Shown: in pieces, positions 1 to 9,800 of the stretch
Layout of the letters: each line of letters opens with the position of its first letter
How positions within the stretch are numbered: position 1 is the first letter of the stretch
Assembly (NCBI GenBank): GCA_964652775.1
Contig: CAZZAM010000015.1
Coordinates: 10,224-74,223, forward strand
Reading direction: 5' to 3'
Source of the DNA: UBA11346 sp038060575
Lineage (GTDB): Bacteria; Planctomycetota; UBA11346
Length of the DNA stretch: 64,000 nucleotides
The notes under the pieces: model-generated
Told to the model about the DNA's origin: nothing
The model's input: the letters and a program-made list of their open reading frames with translations, nothing else
Databases searched by the model: none
Position numbers and translations under genes: made by a program

Positions 1-1342
1 CCTTGCCGGCGTCCCAATCACCGCGCGTGGCACCATCAGTCCACATCGAATGGCCGACGAAGATCGCCCTCGCACCGCTCGCGCCGCGCTCATACACCTT
101 GTCTTTGTAGGTGTAGGGACACATCGCCGTCTGATCATCTTCGTGAAATCGCGCCTTGGGATACGCCTTTTTCGGCGACTGCATGTCAGCATCGGCCAGC
201 ATGAGGCCGGCAAAAATAATCGGCCACTTCCGACCCTGGTTGAGTCCACCATGAGCCTGCCAGAGTCGCCCGGCGCGAGTCAGGCCCCAGAAGTCGATGC
301 CCATCTGCACAAAGTTGACCAGCAGTCGTTCCTTCGCCTCGGGGCTGTAGTCCATCTGCAATAGCAGAGTGGCCTCGCCGATGATCTCTGTGCTTTCCTG
401 CGCATAGTGCGGCATGTTGTCCAATGGCGCCGAGAATCCAAAGTCGGCGAGATCCTCCCACGGGCGCTCAAACAGACGTGCGTGCTTGGCAAGTGATTCC
501 GGCATGGACTTCAGACGCGGCAGTTTGAGCAGCAGGTTTCGCTGCAGATTCCTGGCGCGGTACGGCTTACTGTTCGCTGAATCGCAGTACGACGGACGAA
601 ACGCATCTGCCGGCTGCGGCTCGGCGACACAGGACAGCGCAGCCACGGCGCGAATGGAATCGACTTGTTGCGAACCGAAACGGGTGATCTCGCTGTTGGG
701 TCGACTGATCGACGACAGCAGACAATCCCCAGGCTTCATCGCAATCGGCAGCGGGGTGAACATGTCAGCCTTATAACGACCACTGGGAATGCGACTGTCG
801 AACCCACAATACGACACGAATCCCTTGTCGTTTTGCAGGATCTTCGGATTCAGCGTCGATCCGTTGCGTGCCTGCTTGCCCGGATATTTGCTTTCAGCTA
901 CTTCCATCTTGTCGATGAAGCCCTCAGTGATTTCGTTACCGAATAGCGGCTTGGGATTGATCATCACCACGGTCACCGGTCCAACCACATACCAATCGCC
1001 GTTGATGAACTGACCTACCGGAACCGCCTTATCGAAGGTCCAGGTAAATCCATATTGGGTGATGGCCGTCTTTTTCTCCAGCTCTTCGAGCTTTGCTGCC
1101 TTTGGCGCGTTGGCTTCGCTGTACACCGTCAGCTGCGTCATGTTCAATTGCTTGGCTGCCTCTTCAGCGTTGATGATCTTCTTGAAGCTAATCGCTGGTG
1201 GATAGTTCTCCTTTTTGTTGGTACTCGGCTTCGCCTCATCATCGCCCTCCTCGGCGCCAACCGCCGTGCTGAACGGCCATAGGCAAAGACATGTTATGGA
1301 GACGCAGGTCACCAGCGTCTTCAGTTGTGCGTTGATAGTCAT
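1..1342 (-). CDS. Secreted protein of unknown function, cut by the window edge
   Basis: An open minus-strand frame runs from the ATG at 1342 to base 1 without a stop, so only about 447 N-terminal residues are visible. The first 30 residues form a signal peptide (hydrophobic TLVTCVSITCLCLWPF, then an Ala-x-Ala-like site before EEGDDE). The rest is soluble, with a Trp-rich patch (FINGDWYVVGPVTVV) and a later segment rich in Leu, Trp and Asp that could belong to an alpha-helical barrel. No family is recognised with confidence. Its ATG overlaps the TGA of the upstream hydrolase gene in an ATGA arrangement, so the two are probably translationally coupled and may act in the same extracytoplasmic process. 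Confidence 0.75.
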   Translation of the reverse strand, partial: MTINAQLKTLVTCVSITCLCLWPFSTAVGAEEGDDEAKPSTNKKENYPPAISFKKIINAEEAAKQLNMTQLTVYSEANAPKAAKLEELEKKTAITQYGFTWTFDKAVPVGQFINGDWYVVGPVTVVMINPKPLFGNEITEGFIDKMEVAESKYPGKQARNGSTLNPKILQNDKGFVSYCGFDSRIPSGRYKADMFTPLPIAMKPGDCLLSSISRPNSEITRFGSQQVDSIRAVAALSCVAEPQPADAFRPSYCDSANSKPYRARNLQRNLLLKLPRLKSMPESLAKHARLFERPWEDLADFGFSAPLDNMPHYAQESTEIIGEATLLLQMDYSPEAKERLLVNFVQMGIDFWGLTRAGRLWQAHGGLNQGRKWPIIFAGLMLADADMQSPKKAYPKARFHEDDQTAMCPYTYKDKVYERGASGARAIFVGHSMWTDGATRGDWDAGK

Positions 1343-3018
1343 TTGCTGTACGACTCCTTGGGAATCACGGGGAGGATGATGCGGGAAGCGTGTGCGGCCG
1401 ACATATGGACGGTGTTGTTGGCGATCTTGCAGTCATTGATCGATAGCGCCGGTTTGAAGGTATTGGGGTGGACCTCATAGGCGGGATCGCTGCTACTGCT
1501 CAGATAGACGCCGATGCGGTGACCTGTGTTGAACACGATGGCGGTCCCCCACAGAGTAAAATGCAGATGGTAGGTTTTGCCCTTCTCAATTGGCGCCGGT
1601 TTGTCGAAGCCTTGGTGATAGCGCGCCATCATCGGACCACCGGCAATCAATGCTTCGTAGCCATCGGGATAGATGTCGACGATATTCACAACGAACAAAG
1701 TGTCCTCGACATCCGTGCTGATGGCAAGATCGACCGCGATCGTCCCGGTGATGCCGACTGGTTCGCTGAGTACCCCGGTGGCGAAATGCAGCAGATCCTT
1801 GCGATCTTTGATCGGCCGCTGATCCATTGGACCGGATTGCTTGTCCCCCTGCACATAACGCCCGCCGATGGATTTCACCGGATCACGCGGGTCGTTCGCG
1901 TAAGTCAATGCCGGCACGGCATCGGTCGGTTGCTGGACAGTCAACGTGTGATTGGCGTTGAGATAATACGCCGTCGGCGTGCTCGGCACCGGCCAGACTT
2001 TGGTCGTCATCATCACGTTACCGGGCGCATTGGGATCGAGGTCGTCACCCATCAGCGCGTACCGTACGACTGATTCCGTCGGAATTTTCACGTCGCCTTT
2101 GAGCACCTTCATGACGTCATTCGATGACAGCGATGGTGGGCCAGCGCTACTCTTGAGTTTCTGCATTGGCCTACCGCCAACCGGACCATGTCCGCCATTG
2201 GAGATGCTGCCCCAAATCTTTCCCTGCGGCATCAGCGCAGTGAATGCATCTTGAGCTCCTTCTCCCTGCGTATCGTACCATCCGGTGCCGAATACAGCCA
2301 ATACATGGTTGTCTTTCCCAGCTGCGGTGAGGAATGCCTCTCGGGCCGCGAGGTTGTACGGAACGGTCGTCGGCCGTGGCCATTCAGGCGGCTGCTTGCC
2401 ACGATTCAATTTTTCGATCCACGAGTAGTCGTAACGCTTGACGCAATTGTAATAGCCGAAGTGACGGGAAAAATCATCGCCGGTGATATGCGTGAATACC
2501 GCAACCAAATGCGGAGCCTTGCAGAAGATCGCCGCCGCGCACGCGACCCCCGATCCCGAAGCACCAGTCATCACCACGCGACCGTTGCTCCACGGCTGCT
2601 TGGCCAGCCATTCGATGGTGTCGTAACTGTCTTCGACTTCAGGAATAAAATCGACACGGCCGGGGCCTTCGGAGTCACTGACTCCGCGCAGGTTCTGGCA
2701 CACCGCGACGAAGGGAAAATCGTAATGCGGCGCTGGGGTCTGATTGATCCCGCTCGCCACGCGTTTATCGAAACGCGAATACGGTGTGCGGATGAGCAGG
2801 ATGGGATGGGTCCCAGTACCCGGCGGACGATATACTTCGGTCGCCAGCTTGATGCCATCACGCATGGGGATCATGATGTGCTCGTGGATCGTCTCGGCGG
2901 GGAACAATTTCCGCTGGCGTTCAAACTCTGCATCGTCAGCGCTAGCGAGTCCCGCGCATAGCAACAAACCAAGCAGGCGTGCAACAGCCTGACGTTGGTT
3001 GTCTATATGATATACCAT
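1339..3018 (-). CDS. CocE/NonD-type serine hydrolase (X-Pro dipeptidyl-peptidase family), exported
   Basis: This 559-residue protein has an N-terminal signal peptide (ARLLGLLLCAGLASA), then the alpha/beta-hydrolase core of the CocE/NonD family (MRDGIKLATEVYRP, LLIRTPYSRFDK). Visible triad candidates are Ser154 in GASGSG, Asp in the GWYD segment, and His in NGGHGPVGGR. The C-terminal third is the jelly-roll domain typical of the family, ending in a run of Ile/Leu/Pro. Family members cleave acyl esters or amides; the substrate cannot be read here. AGGAG lies about 6 nt before the ATG. A close paralogue lies at 46388-48088, the two sharing long near-identical stretches such as CKAPHLVAVFT. It precedes the cut gene with a 4-bp overlap. 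Confidence 0.9.
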   Translation of the reverse strand: MVYHIDNQRQAVARLLGLLLCAGLASADDAEFERQRKLFPAETIHEHIMIPMRDGIKLATEVYRPPGTGTHPILLIRTPYSRFDKRVASGINQTPAPHYDFPFVAVCQNLRGVSDSEGPGRVDFIPEVEDSYDTIEWLAKQPWSNGRVVMTGASGSGVACAAAIFCKAPHLVAVFTHITGDDFSRHFGYYNCVKRYDYSWIEKLNRGKQPPEWPRPTTVPYNLAAREAFLTAAGKDNHVLAVFGTGWYDTQGEGAQDAFTALMPQGKIWGSISNGGHGPVGGRPMQKLKSSAGPPSLSSNDVMKVLKGDVKIPTESVVRYALMGDDLDPNAPGNVMMTTKVWPVPSTPTAYYLNANHTLTVQQPTDAVPALTYANDPRDPVKSIGGRYVQGDKQSGPMDQRPIKDRKDLLHFATGVLSEPVGITGTIAVDLAISTDVEDTLFVVNIVDIYPDGYEALIAGGPMMARYHQGFDKPAPIEKGKTYHLHFTLWGTAIVFNTGHRIGVYLSSSSDPAYEVHPNTFKPALSINDCKIANNTVHMSAAHASRIILPVIPKESYSK

Positions 3019-3443
3019 GGGTGCTCCTGCTGCTTATTTCCCATCCCCTGGAGTTTTAGACAATGACTTTCACGAGTCCGCTGCACCAAGATTGCTGTGC
3101 ATTTTCAATGTATTGCAGACACGAGACTTAGCCTACTTGCTGAGTTCGGATTTCTGCTCCGATCCTGCGCGCCAATGATTGGGACGACTCCACGGCAACC
3201 GTTATGTCGGGTGATTGCCAGCGCCGCAGTGTTGCGCTACAAGTCAGAACTCACTGGAGTCACCAGTTAGTTGAAGAGATTTATGACCAACACTACCGAT
3301 TATTCAATAATATGCGCATATCCCTCATTATGTCCCCTATCCAAGCCCGTCACCACCCGTGATCTTCCCCAACCGGTATCAGGCTCGGAAGTAATACCCC
3401 AAGAATCCCTGTGACCAAACGACCGGCCGAGGGAATAAGTGGC
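3019..3443. other. Intergenic region, divergent promoters
   Basis: 425 bases separate the divergently transcribed hydrolase and the ECF sigma gene. I see no ORF with coding character on either strand and no convincing hairpin. It should hold the promoters of both transcripts, including any autoregulated ECF promoter, but I could not assign boxes. Confidence 0.5.
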
Positions 3444-3998
3444 ATGAAGGACCAGCTCGCAGCCGCGGTTGCCGCTACCCAGGCGGGGGATGCGGAAGCG
3501 TTTGAGCTTATCGTCCGCACTTTTGCTCCCCATGTGCGGGCTTTTCTTGCCTGCCGGTGCGACAGCGCATCGGCGGTCGATGAGATCGCCCATGACACGT
3601 TCGTTTCGGCTTACGAGAAAATCACCGAATTCGATCCCGCGCGTGGGGAGATCGCGCCGTGGCTCATGGGGTTTGCCCGCAACCTGGCGCTGCGTCACCT
3701 CGATCGACGCCGCAAACAGGTAAGCCGCTATGTCGACTCCCTGGTGGTAGAGCACGCCTACGAACAGGCGAGCACCGTGAACGAGGATCCGCTCACAGCC
3801 TTGGAGCACTGTCTTGAAAAACTGCCCGGCCGTGCGCGTGAAGTACTCGAGTTGCGCTACCGGCGCGGGCTTCCGGTCGCCGATCTGGCGGAATCACTGG
3901 GCCGTACGGTCACCTGGGTCACGACCACCCTGGGACGGATACGCGACAATCTGCGTGAGTGCATCCATAAAGCGGTGAAAGAGATGACGGAAGCATGA
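3444..3998 (+). CDS. RNA polymerase ECF sigma factor
   Basis: 184 residues with sigma-70 region 2 (about 15-85: AFELIVRTFAPHVRAF, then DEIAHDTFVSAYEKI and PWLMGFARNLALRHLDRR) and region 4 (about 115-170: ALEHCLEKLPGRAREVLELRY, then the helix-turn-helix VADLAESLGRTVTWVTTTL). A GTG at 3411 would add 11 residues, but the ATG at 3444 has GAGGG about 10 nt upstream and begins at the usual point for the family. The stop overlaps the start of the FecR-domain gene (ATGA), the standard arrangement for an ECF sigma and its membrane regulator, which implies the pair senses an extracytoplasmic signal. Confidence 0.93.
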   Translation: MKDQLAAAVAATQAGDAEAFELIVRTFAPHVRAFLACRCDSASAVDEIAHDTFVSAYEKITEFDPARGEIAPWLMGFARNLALRHLDRRRKQVSRYVDSLVVEHAYEQASTVNEDPLTALEHCLEKLPGRAREVLELRYRRGLPVADLAESLGRTVTWVTTTLGRIRDNLRECIHKAVKEMTEA

Positions 3999-5437
3999 CG
4001 AATCATGCTCGCTTCCAGGAATTGCGTGCTCGTCATGTCGAAGATTGCCTTGGCTTCGATGAGGCCGCTGAACTCGAGGCTCTGCTCCGATCATCCGCGG
4101 ACCGGCGAAGCGAATTCACCGCCGATCTGGAGCTCCACCGCGTATTGACCCAGCGTTGGCACGAAGACGCCGACGTTGCCGCGATCATGCGACGAATCCA
4201 TGGCGCATCGGGCACGCCTGCTGACGCCGGCCGGAGTGAATCATCGCGAGGGATTAAAGACAGGCGCCGTATACCATCGTCACGTGTCCTTTCGTGCAGC
4301 CGCAGCAGCAGGCGTCAGCGCTTGAGGACGTTCTCCTATGTCGTCGCAATCGCGGCCACTCTGGTGGCCGCTGTCGCCCTGTGGCAATTGGTGCCATCAC
4401 CCTCGCGCCAGGCACCACTCGAACTGGCGCACGTGTCCGCCGGAGATGATCTCACGATCGTGCGTGGCCAGAGTACGTTTTCTGGCTCGATCGGCACAAA
4501 GCTCATCGCCGGGGATCGCCTGTTGCGCCCGAAAGCAAGCAACGGGTGGCGAACACCGCCAGTGATCTCCTACGACGACGGTTCGACGTTGGCGCTGGAT
4601 GAAAACACCGACATCTCACTGGCCAGCGGCGGCGGTAAGCGACTCACGCTGACGTCCGGCGAGATCTGCATCGAAGCTGCGAACCAGCATGCGGATTTCC
4701 CTTGGGTGATCTCAACGTCGATGGCCGAAGCGACCGTGATCGGCACGACCTTGTCATTGTCGCTGCTCGATGGCGTGACGACGCTGCGTGTCGCCGAGGG
4801 ACGCGTAAAATTCAGCTCGCACGGCACAGAGGTCATGGTTGCGTCGGGGGAGGCGAGCAGCGCCGATGGAGGTTCCGCTCCTGCGCCGGCGCGCCCATAT
4901 GCGGCCGGATCTTTCGTGCCTTGGCGACTGGCTCCGGTGGCTCCGGTGGCGCAGTCGGGTAATCTCCTGGAAAATTCGGGATTCGAAAAAAACCTGGCAG
5001 GATGGACAGCCGAACCCGATGGGAAACGGCCGACGATGGAAATCGTGTCAACGCAGGCACACGAGGGTAGGTGCTCATTGAAAGTAGGGCCAGTGCATGG
5101 CCAACAATCCCTGTTTCAGGTGGTTCAGGTGTCGGCTGGAACCACGTATGAGGTCTCGTGCTGGGCACGAGTGATCGACACCACTCCTCCGAATGCACTC
5201 ATCCGTTTGAGTTGGGAAGATGCGCGGGGAACGGTCATAGACGCCGGCGAGACTGAAAATTTTTCGGCGGACACATGGACCCAAACGTCGGGGTCATTCA
5301 CCGCCCCACCCGGAGCGACTTCGCTGCGCGTGCGTTTGCGCATGCACAATACCAACCGGCGGAAAGAGGCATACTTCTGGTTCGACGATTGCGTGGTGCG
5401 CAAGTCGGATAAGCACGCCATTCCTACGCCCCCGTGA
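3995..5437 (+). CDS. FecR-domain anti-sigma-like membrane protein with C-terminal carbohydrate-binding domain
   Basis: 480 residues. The cytoplasmic N-terminus (1-110) resembles the anti-sigma helical region (RHVEDCLGFDEAAELEALL). One transmembrane helix follows (about 112-131), then a FecR domain (about 150-290) with the usual beta pattern (DDGSTLALDENTDISL, VIGTTLSLSLLDGVTTLRVAEGRV). A C-terminal CBM4/9-like beta-sandwich (about 322-475) starts NLLENSGFEKNLAGW. It overlaps the sigma gene by 4 bp, so it is very probably the partner that controls it. Inference: the outer carbohydrate-binding domain lets the pair respond to a glycan rather than to a siderophore receptor. No TonB receptor is nearby. 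Confidence 0.85.
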   Translation: MTNHARFQELRARHVEDCLGFDEAAELEALLRSSADRRSEFTADLELHRVLTQRWHEDADVAAIMRRIHGASGTPADAGRSESSRGIKDRRRIPSSRVLSCSRSSRRQRLRTFSYVVAIAATLVAAVALWQLVPSPSRQAPLELAHVSAGDDLTIVRGQSTFSGSIGTKLIAGDRLLRPKASNGWRTPPVISYDDGSTLALDENTDISLASGGGKRLTLTSGEICIEAANQHADFPWVISTSMAEATVIGTTLSLSLLDGVTTLRVAEGRVKFSSHGTEVMVASGEASSADGGSAPAPARPYAAGSFVPWRLAPVAPVAQSGNLLENSGFEKNLAGWTAEPDGKRPTMEIVSTQAHEGRCSLKVGPVHGQQSLFQVVQVSAGTTYEVSCWARVIDTTPPNALIRLSWEDARGTVIDAGETENFSADTWTQTSGSFTAPPGATSLRVRLRMHNTNRRKEAYFWFDDCVVRKSDKHAIPTPP

Positions 5438-5476
5438 AAATAATCCGCACGGGTTATTCTTCAGGAAACTCCGTCC

Positions 5477-6553
5477 ATGCGCCTTCTCCTCTGTTTCGCT
5501 CTGTGCCTCGCCCCCGTCTTCAGTCTGCCGGCCGCAGACCAGACGAAGGAGGTATCTGCCGCCACCATCGCAGCCTTGATCGACCGGGGAGGCAAGGAGA
5601 AGCCAGACTGGTGGGACAAGGTTTCTCTCAATTATCCCAGCACCCTCGACCTGACCTGCCCGAAGAGTGTCGGCTGGAAACCAAAACTGGTCCCCGCAGT
5701 GTGGATGTATGATGTAGTGAGTCCCAATCCCGCGCGGTGGAAAGAGTGCACCAAATTCTGGCATTTCGTCCTCGCCAATGCCAAGCAGAACAAATTCGCG
5801 GAAGCGGAGAAGGAGGCGACCCAGACCCTGGCATTCTGTTACGGCGAGATGCTGCAGGATTGGCCGCGTTCGATTTATTGGTGTCAGCAAGCCGATGAAA
5901 AATGCGGGAAAGCCGACCATCGCACCATCGCCATGGCCGAGGCTTACTGGCGTCTGGAATCTCGCACGCTCGCCGTCAAAACGCTGCAATCATTAGCCCA
6001 GGACAACACTGAGCACGGCAGCATGATCCAGCTGTACGCCAAGATGGGTGATTTCACCACCGCCTATGCGCTAGCCAAAACGAAGATTGCACAAGACGAA
6101 GCCATCGGGTGGTTCATGACCGGATACACCGCCCAATTGCAAGGCGATTGGGGAAAGGCATTGGACGCATTTACCCAAACCAAGAAAACACCACAGAACA
6201 AAAGTGGGCGCAAGTGGAAAGAAACCGTCGATCGGGCCACTGCCGCTGCTCAGGCCATTACTCTGTTCGAGAATCTGAATCTGACCAAAATCCCCGACGG
6301 CACCTACAAGGATTCCTCTACGGGATATGCCGGCCCGATCACCGTCGAAGTGACCGTGGCCGCGAAGCGCATTACCGGAGTACGCGTGTCCAACCACCGC
6401 GAAAAGCAATATTACGCATCCCTCGTCGAAGTACCCGCCAACATCCTCGCCAAACAGCATGTGAAGGACGTTGATGCGACCATGGGTGCCACTATCACGT
6501 CTGAAGCCATCGTCTATGCCACTGCCAAGGCATTGAGACAGGGTCAACGCTGA
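5477..6553 (+). CDS. Exported TPR-like protein with C-terminal FMN-binding domain
   Basis: 358 residues. A signal peptide (LLLCFALCLAPVFSLPAA) precedes helical repeats resembling TPRs (about 95-260: KFAEAEKEATQTLAFCYGEML, WGKALDAFTQTKK). The C-terminal 90 residues match the FMN-binding domain family (PF04205-like: IPDGTYKDSSTGYAGPITVEV), ending in DATMGATITS. In that motif Thr339 is where ApbE-type flavin transferases attach FMN by a phosphoester bond; the residue usually Ser two before Gly-Ala is Met here. Such domains are one-electron carriers outside the cytoplasm. AGGAA sits about 10 nt before the ATG. It follows the FecR gene by 39 bp and may be co-transcribed. No ApbE gene is in view. 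Confidence 0.8.
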   Translation: MRLLLCFALCLAPVFSLPAADQTKEVSAATIAALIDRGGKEKPDWWDKVSLNYPSTLDLTCPKSVGWKPKLVPAVWMYDVVSPNPARWKECTKFWHFVLANAKQNKFAEAEKEATQTLAFCYGEMLQDWPRSIYWCQQADEKCGKADHRTIAMAEAYWRLESRTLAVKTLQSLAQDNTEHGSMIQLYAKMGDFTTAYALAKTKIAQDEAIGWFMTGYTAQLQGDWGKALDAFTQTKKTPQNKSGRKWKETVDRATAAAQAITLFENLNLTKIPDGTYKDSSTGYAGPITVEVTVAAKRITGVRVSNHREKQYYASLVEVPANILAKQHVKDVDATMGATITSEAIVYATAKALRQGQR

Positions 6554-6813
6554 ATCTCCATGATCAGTGGTCATGTTGACGACCTGGAAAACCATCTTGC
6601 CCTCTATGAGAGCGCCGGCAGCCGCTCGGGAGCGGGTGAGCCTCGAATCCCGGCGTCGCATGCACCGAAGATAAGACCCGGTCGTGTGTAAGTCGTGATC
6701 CGATAAGACCATTCCAGTGGCTTGCTGACAGTGGTTGATGGAGCATGAAAGCCGGGGCTGGATTTTCTGTGACCACGCCCCGTCCTGGGTGGAAGTCATG
6801 TAAGGAACCTTCC

Positions 6814-9800
6814 ATGACCCCTGCCCTACCGCGCCTGATCATTGGTCTGTCCATGTTCCTAACGCTGCTGACTCCCTTGTCGGCGGTGGACAGCGTGAAC
6901 GTGGATCCAGCGACAACATACCAAACGATTGAGGCGTGGGGCTCGTCGGAAAGCGACTGGATCGCCGAGCGAGAGCCGGCGTCGCTGCGTCAGCACTTCC
7001 TTGAAGCGATGGTGAACGATCTGGGCCTGACGCGCTCTCGCATCCAAGGGGGCGGCGGCAATTTCTGGGACGGCCCAGGGAAAGAACTCCTGAACGATGA
7101 CGGCGATCCGTACACGATGGACATTGCCCGCTTCAACCTTGGCACATTCGACCAGGGCTGCACGCGGGTGTACGTGCCGATGAAGCAACTGGTGGAAGCG
7201 CGTGGCGAGGTGTTCACCAGCTACTTCACCAGTTCGATGTACGACACCGGCAGCAGCGGCGGAGCACCGGCATGGCAGCTGAACAGCCCGGCCGAGCACG
7301 CGGAATTCCTGTCGGCGCACCTCTTGCGGCTGCGCGACACGCACGGCATTACGCCGACGTACACGACGATCCTGAACGAACCGACCTACAACAACACCTT
7401 CACCTGGGCGATCACCGGCAACATGATCAAGACGGTGGGGCCGCATCTGCAGAGCCTGGGCCTGCCGACGAAGATCCAGTTCCCAGAGGCCATGAAGCCG
7501 CAGTCCGCGATGAACGCGATCACGACCTGGCAGAACGACCCCGAGATCTGGCCGCACGTGGGGATGTTGTCGTACCACGTGTACGGGACGGAGGATCCGT
7601 ACCGGGACGAGATCCGGGCCTTCGGCGAAGCCAAGGGCATTCGACGCGCGCAGACGGAGGATAACGCTCTGACCGTGGACGATATCTACGACGACCTGAC
7701 GAAGGCCGGCGTGTCGGTGTGGGAGATGTACGAGCTGTGGTCACGCGGCCTGGCTCCCACGCAGCACTGGTTCAAGCGTACAGCGTACTTCTGGCAAGCG
7801 CGCCAGGTGATGAACTACGTCCGTCCGGGCTCGGTGCGCGTGGGTGCGACCTCGACGACCACCTCGGTGCGTCCGCTGGCTTTCATGCGCAACGGCCTGC
7901 CCACGGTAGTGCTGTGGAACACTACGGGCGGTGGGGCACGGACGATGGACATCACCGGCCTGGTCCCCGGCTCCTACCAGGTGAGCCGGACGCTCAATTC
8001 CGGCGCCTATCTAGAAATGGGTGTTTTCACAGCGTCTGCGGCCGGGGTGCTGTCCGGCATGGCGGTACCCAGTGGCTGCGTGCTGACCATCCACCCGCAT
8101 GCCGGCAACCGCCCGCCGACGATGGTGGACTGGAGGTCGACGCCTGAGTATCTGACCTCGCCGGCCTCAAGCCTAACGCTGTCGGCTTCGGCGCAGGACC
8201 CGGAGCTGTCCGCCGTGACCTACGCCTGGTCGGTGCAGAGCAAGCCGGCCGGCGCGACCGTGACGCTGGGTACGCCGAACGCGGCCACCACGACGGCGAG
8301 CGGTCTGGGGGTGGTTGGGGTGTATGTGTTCAAGCTCACGGTCGGTGACGGCGCGAACAGTCTCGTGCGCACGGTGGAGGTGCCGGTGTATGCGGCCAAC
8401 CAGCCACCGGTGCCCTTCGCCATCCACAATCGGAATCCAGTGACCGTGACCCTGCCGGTGGCCAAAACCGAATTACGCGGCGGAGCGCGCGACCCCGAGG
8501 GCGATACGCTGACCTGGCAATGGTCAGTGGTCAGCCAGCCGGCCGGAGCCAACGCGGTGTTGGCGACCCCGGCGGCTCGGGACAGCACGGTGTCCGGCAT
8601 GACGGTCTCCGGCAATTACGTGTTCCGTCTGAACATCAGCGACGGCACGAACACGGTGCCGGCTGACCTCACGGTCCCAGTGTATCCAGCAAACCAAGCT
8701 CCAGTGGTGTCGGCCGCAACGGCCTCGCCATCAGCGCTGACGCTGCCGATCAGCAGCGCGATGCTGAGCGGAACGAGCAGCGACCCTGATGCGGCGGCGA
8801 TGGCGCCGTGGCGTGCCGGCGGCGATGTGCTGACGCATTGGTGGTCGGTGCAGAGTGCCCCGGCGGGTGCCCGCCCGGTGTTCGCGAAGCCCGGCTTGAA
8901 GAACACCACGGTGAGCGGCCTGACGGTGGCGGGAACCTACGTGTTCAAGCTGACGGCGATTGACCGCACACTGATGGCAAGCCGAACAGTGACGGTGACG
9001 GTGGCCCCTGGTGCGGTGAACGCCGCGCCGGTGATTACGACGCCGTCCCCGGCACCCCTGGCAGTGCTGGAGGATGCGTCGGGCGCGTTGAACCTGACGG
9101 CAACGGATGCTGACGGCGATCCACTGTCCTGGTCGGTGCTGACGCCGGGCAGCAAGGGCGTGCTGACGGTGAGCAGTCTGGGCAGCACGTCGACGGCGAC
9201 CTACACTCCTGGCGCGAACCAGGTGGGTTCCGACAGCGTGGTGGTGCAGGTGTCTGACGGTCGGGGCGGCAGCGACACGGTCGCGCTCGCCGTGACGATC
9301 ACGCCGGTCAATGACGCCCCGTCGTTCACCGTAGGCGGCAATGTCAGCGTCGTGGTGGGCAGCGGCGCAGCGAACCAGTCCGGTTGGGCGACCGGGATCA
9401 GCGCAGGTCCAGCCGATGAGTTGGGGCAGTCCCTGGCCTTCCTCGTCAGCAGCAGCAATCCTGCGCTGTTCAGCGTGCAGCCGGCCCTTGCCGCCGACGG
9501 CACCCTGACCTTCACCCCGGCGCCCGCCGCCTCCGGCACCGCCACCCTGTCGCTGCGCCTGCAGGATGGTGGCGGCACCGCCAACGGCGGCGTCGATCAG
9601 AGCCCGCTACAGACCGCGACCATTACCGTCGTGCCGGCCACCGCCCCAACCGGTCTGTGGCTGGAGGCCGAGAGCGCAGACACACTCAGTGCACCGCTGG
9701 CCATCCTGGCTGATCCGGCAGCCGCCGGAGGTGAGTACATTGCGAATCTGGCAGCGGGGGACAGTTACGCCCAGCCGCCGGCGACCGGACACGCGGTGTA

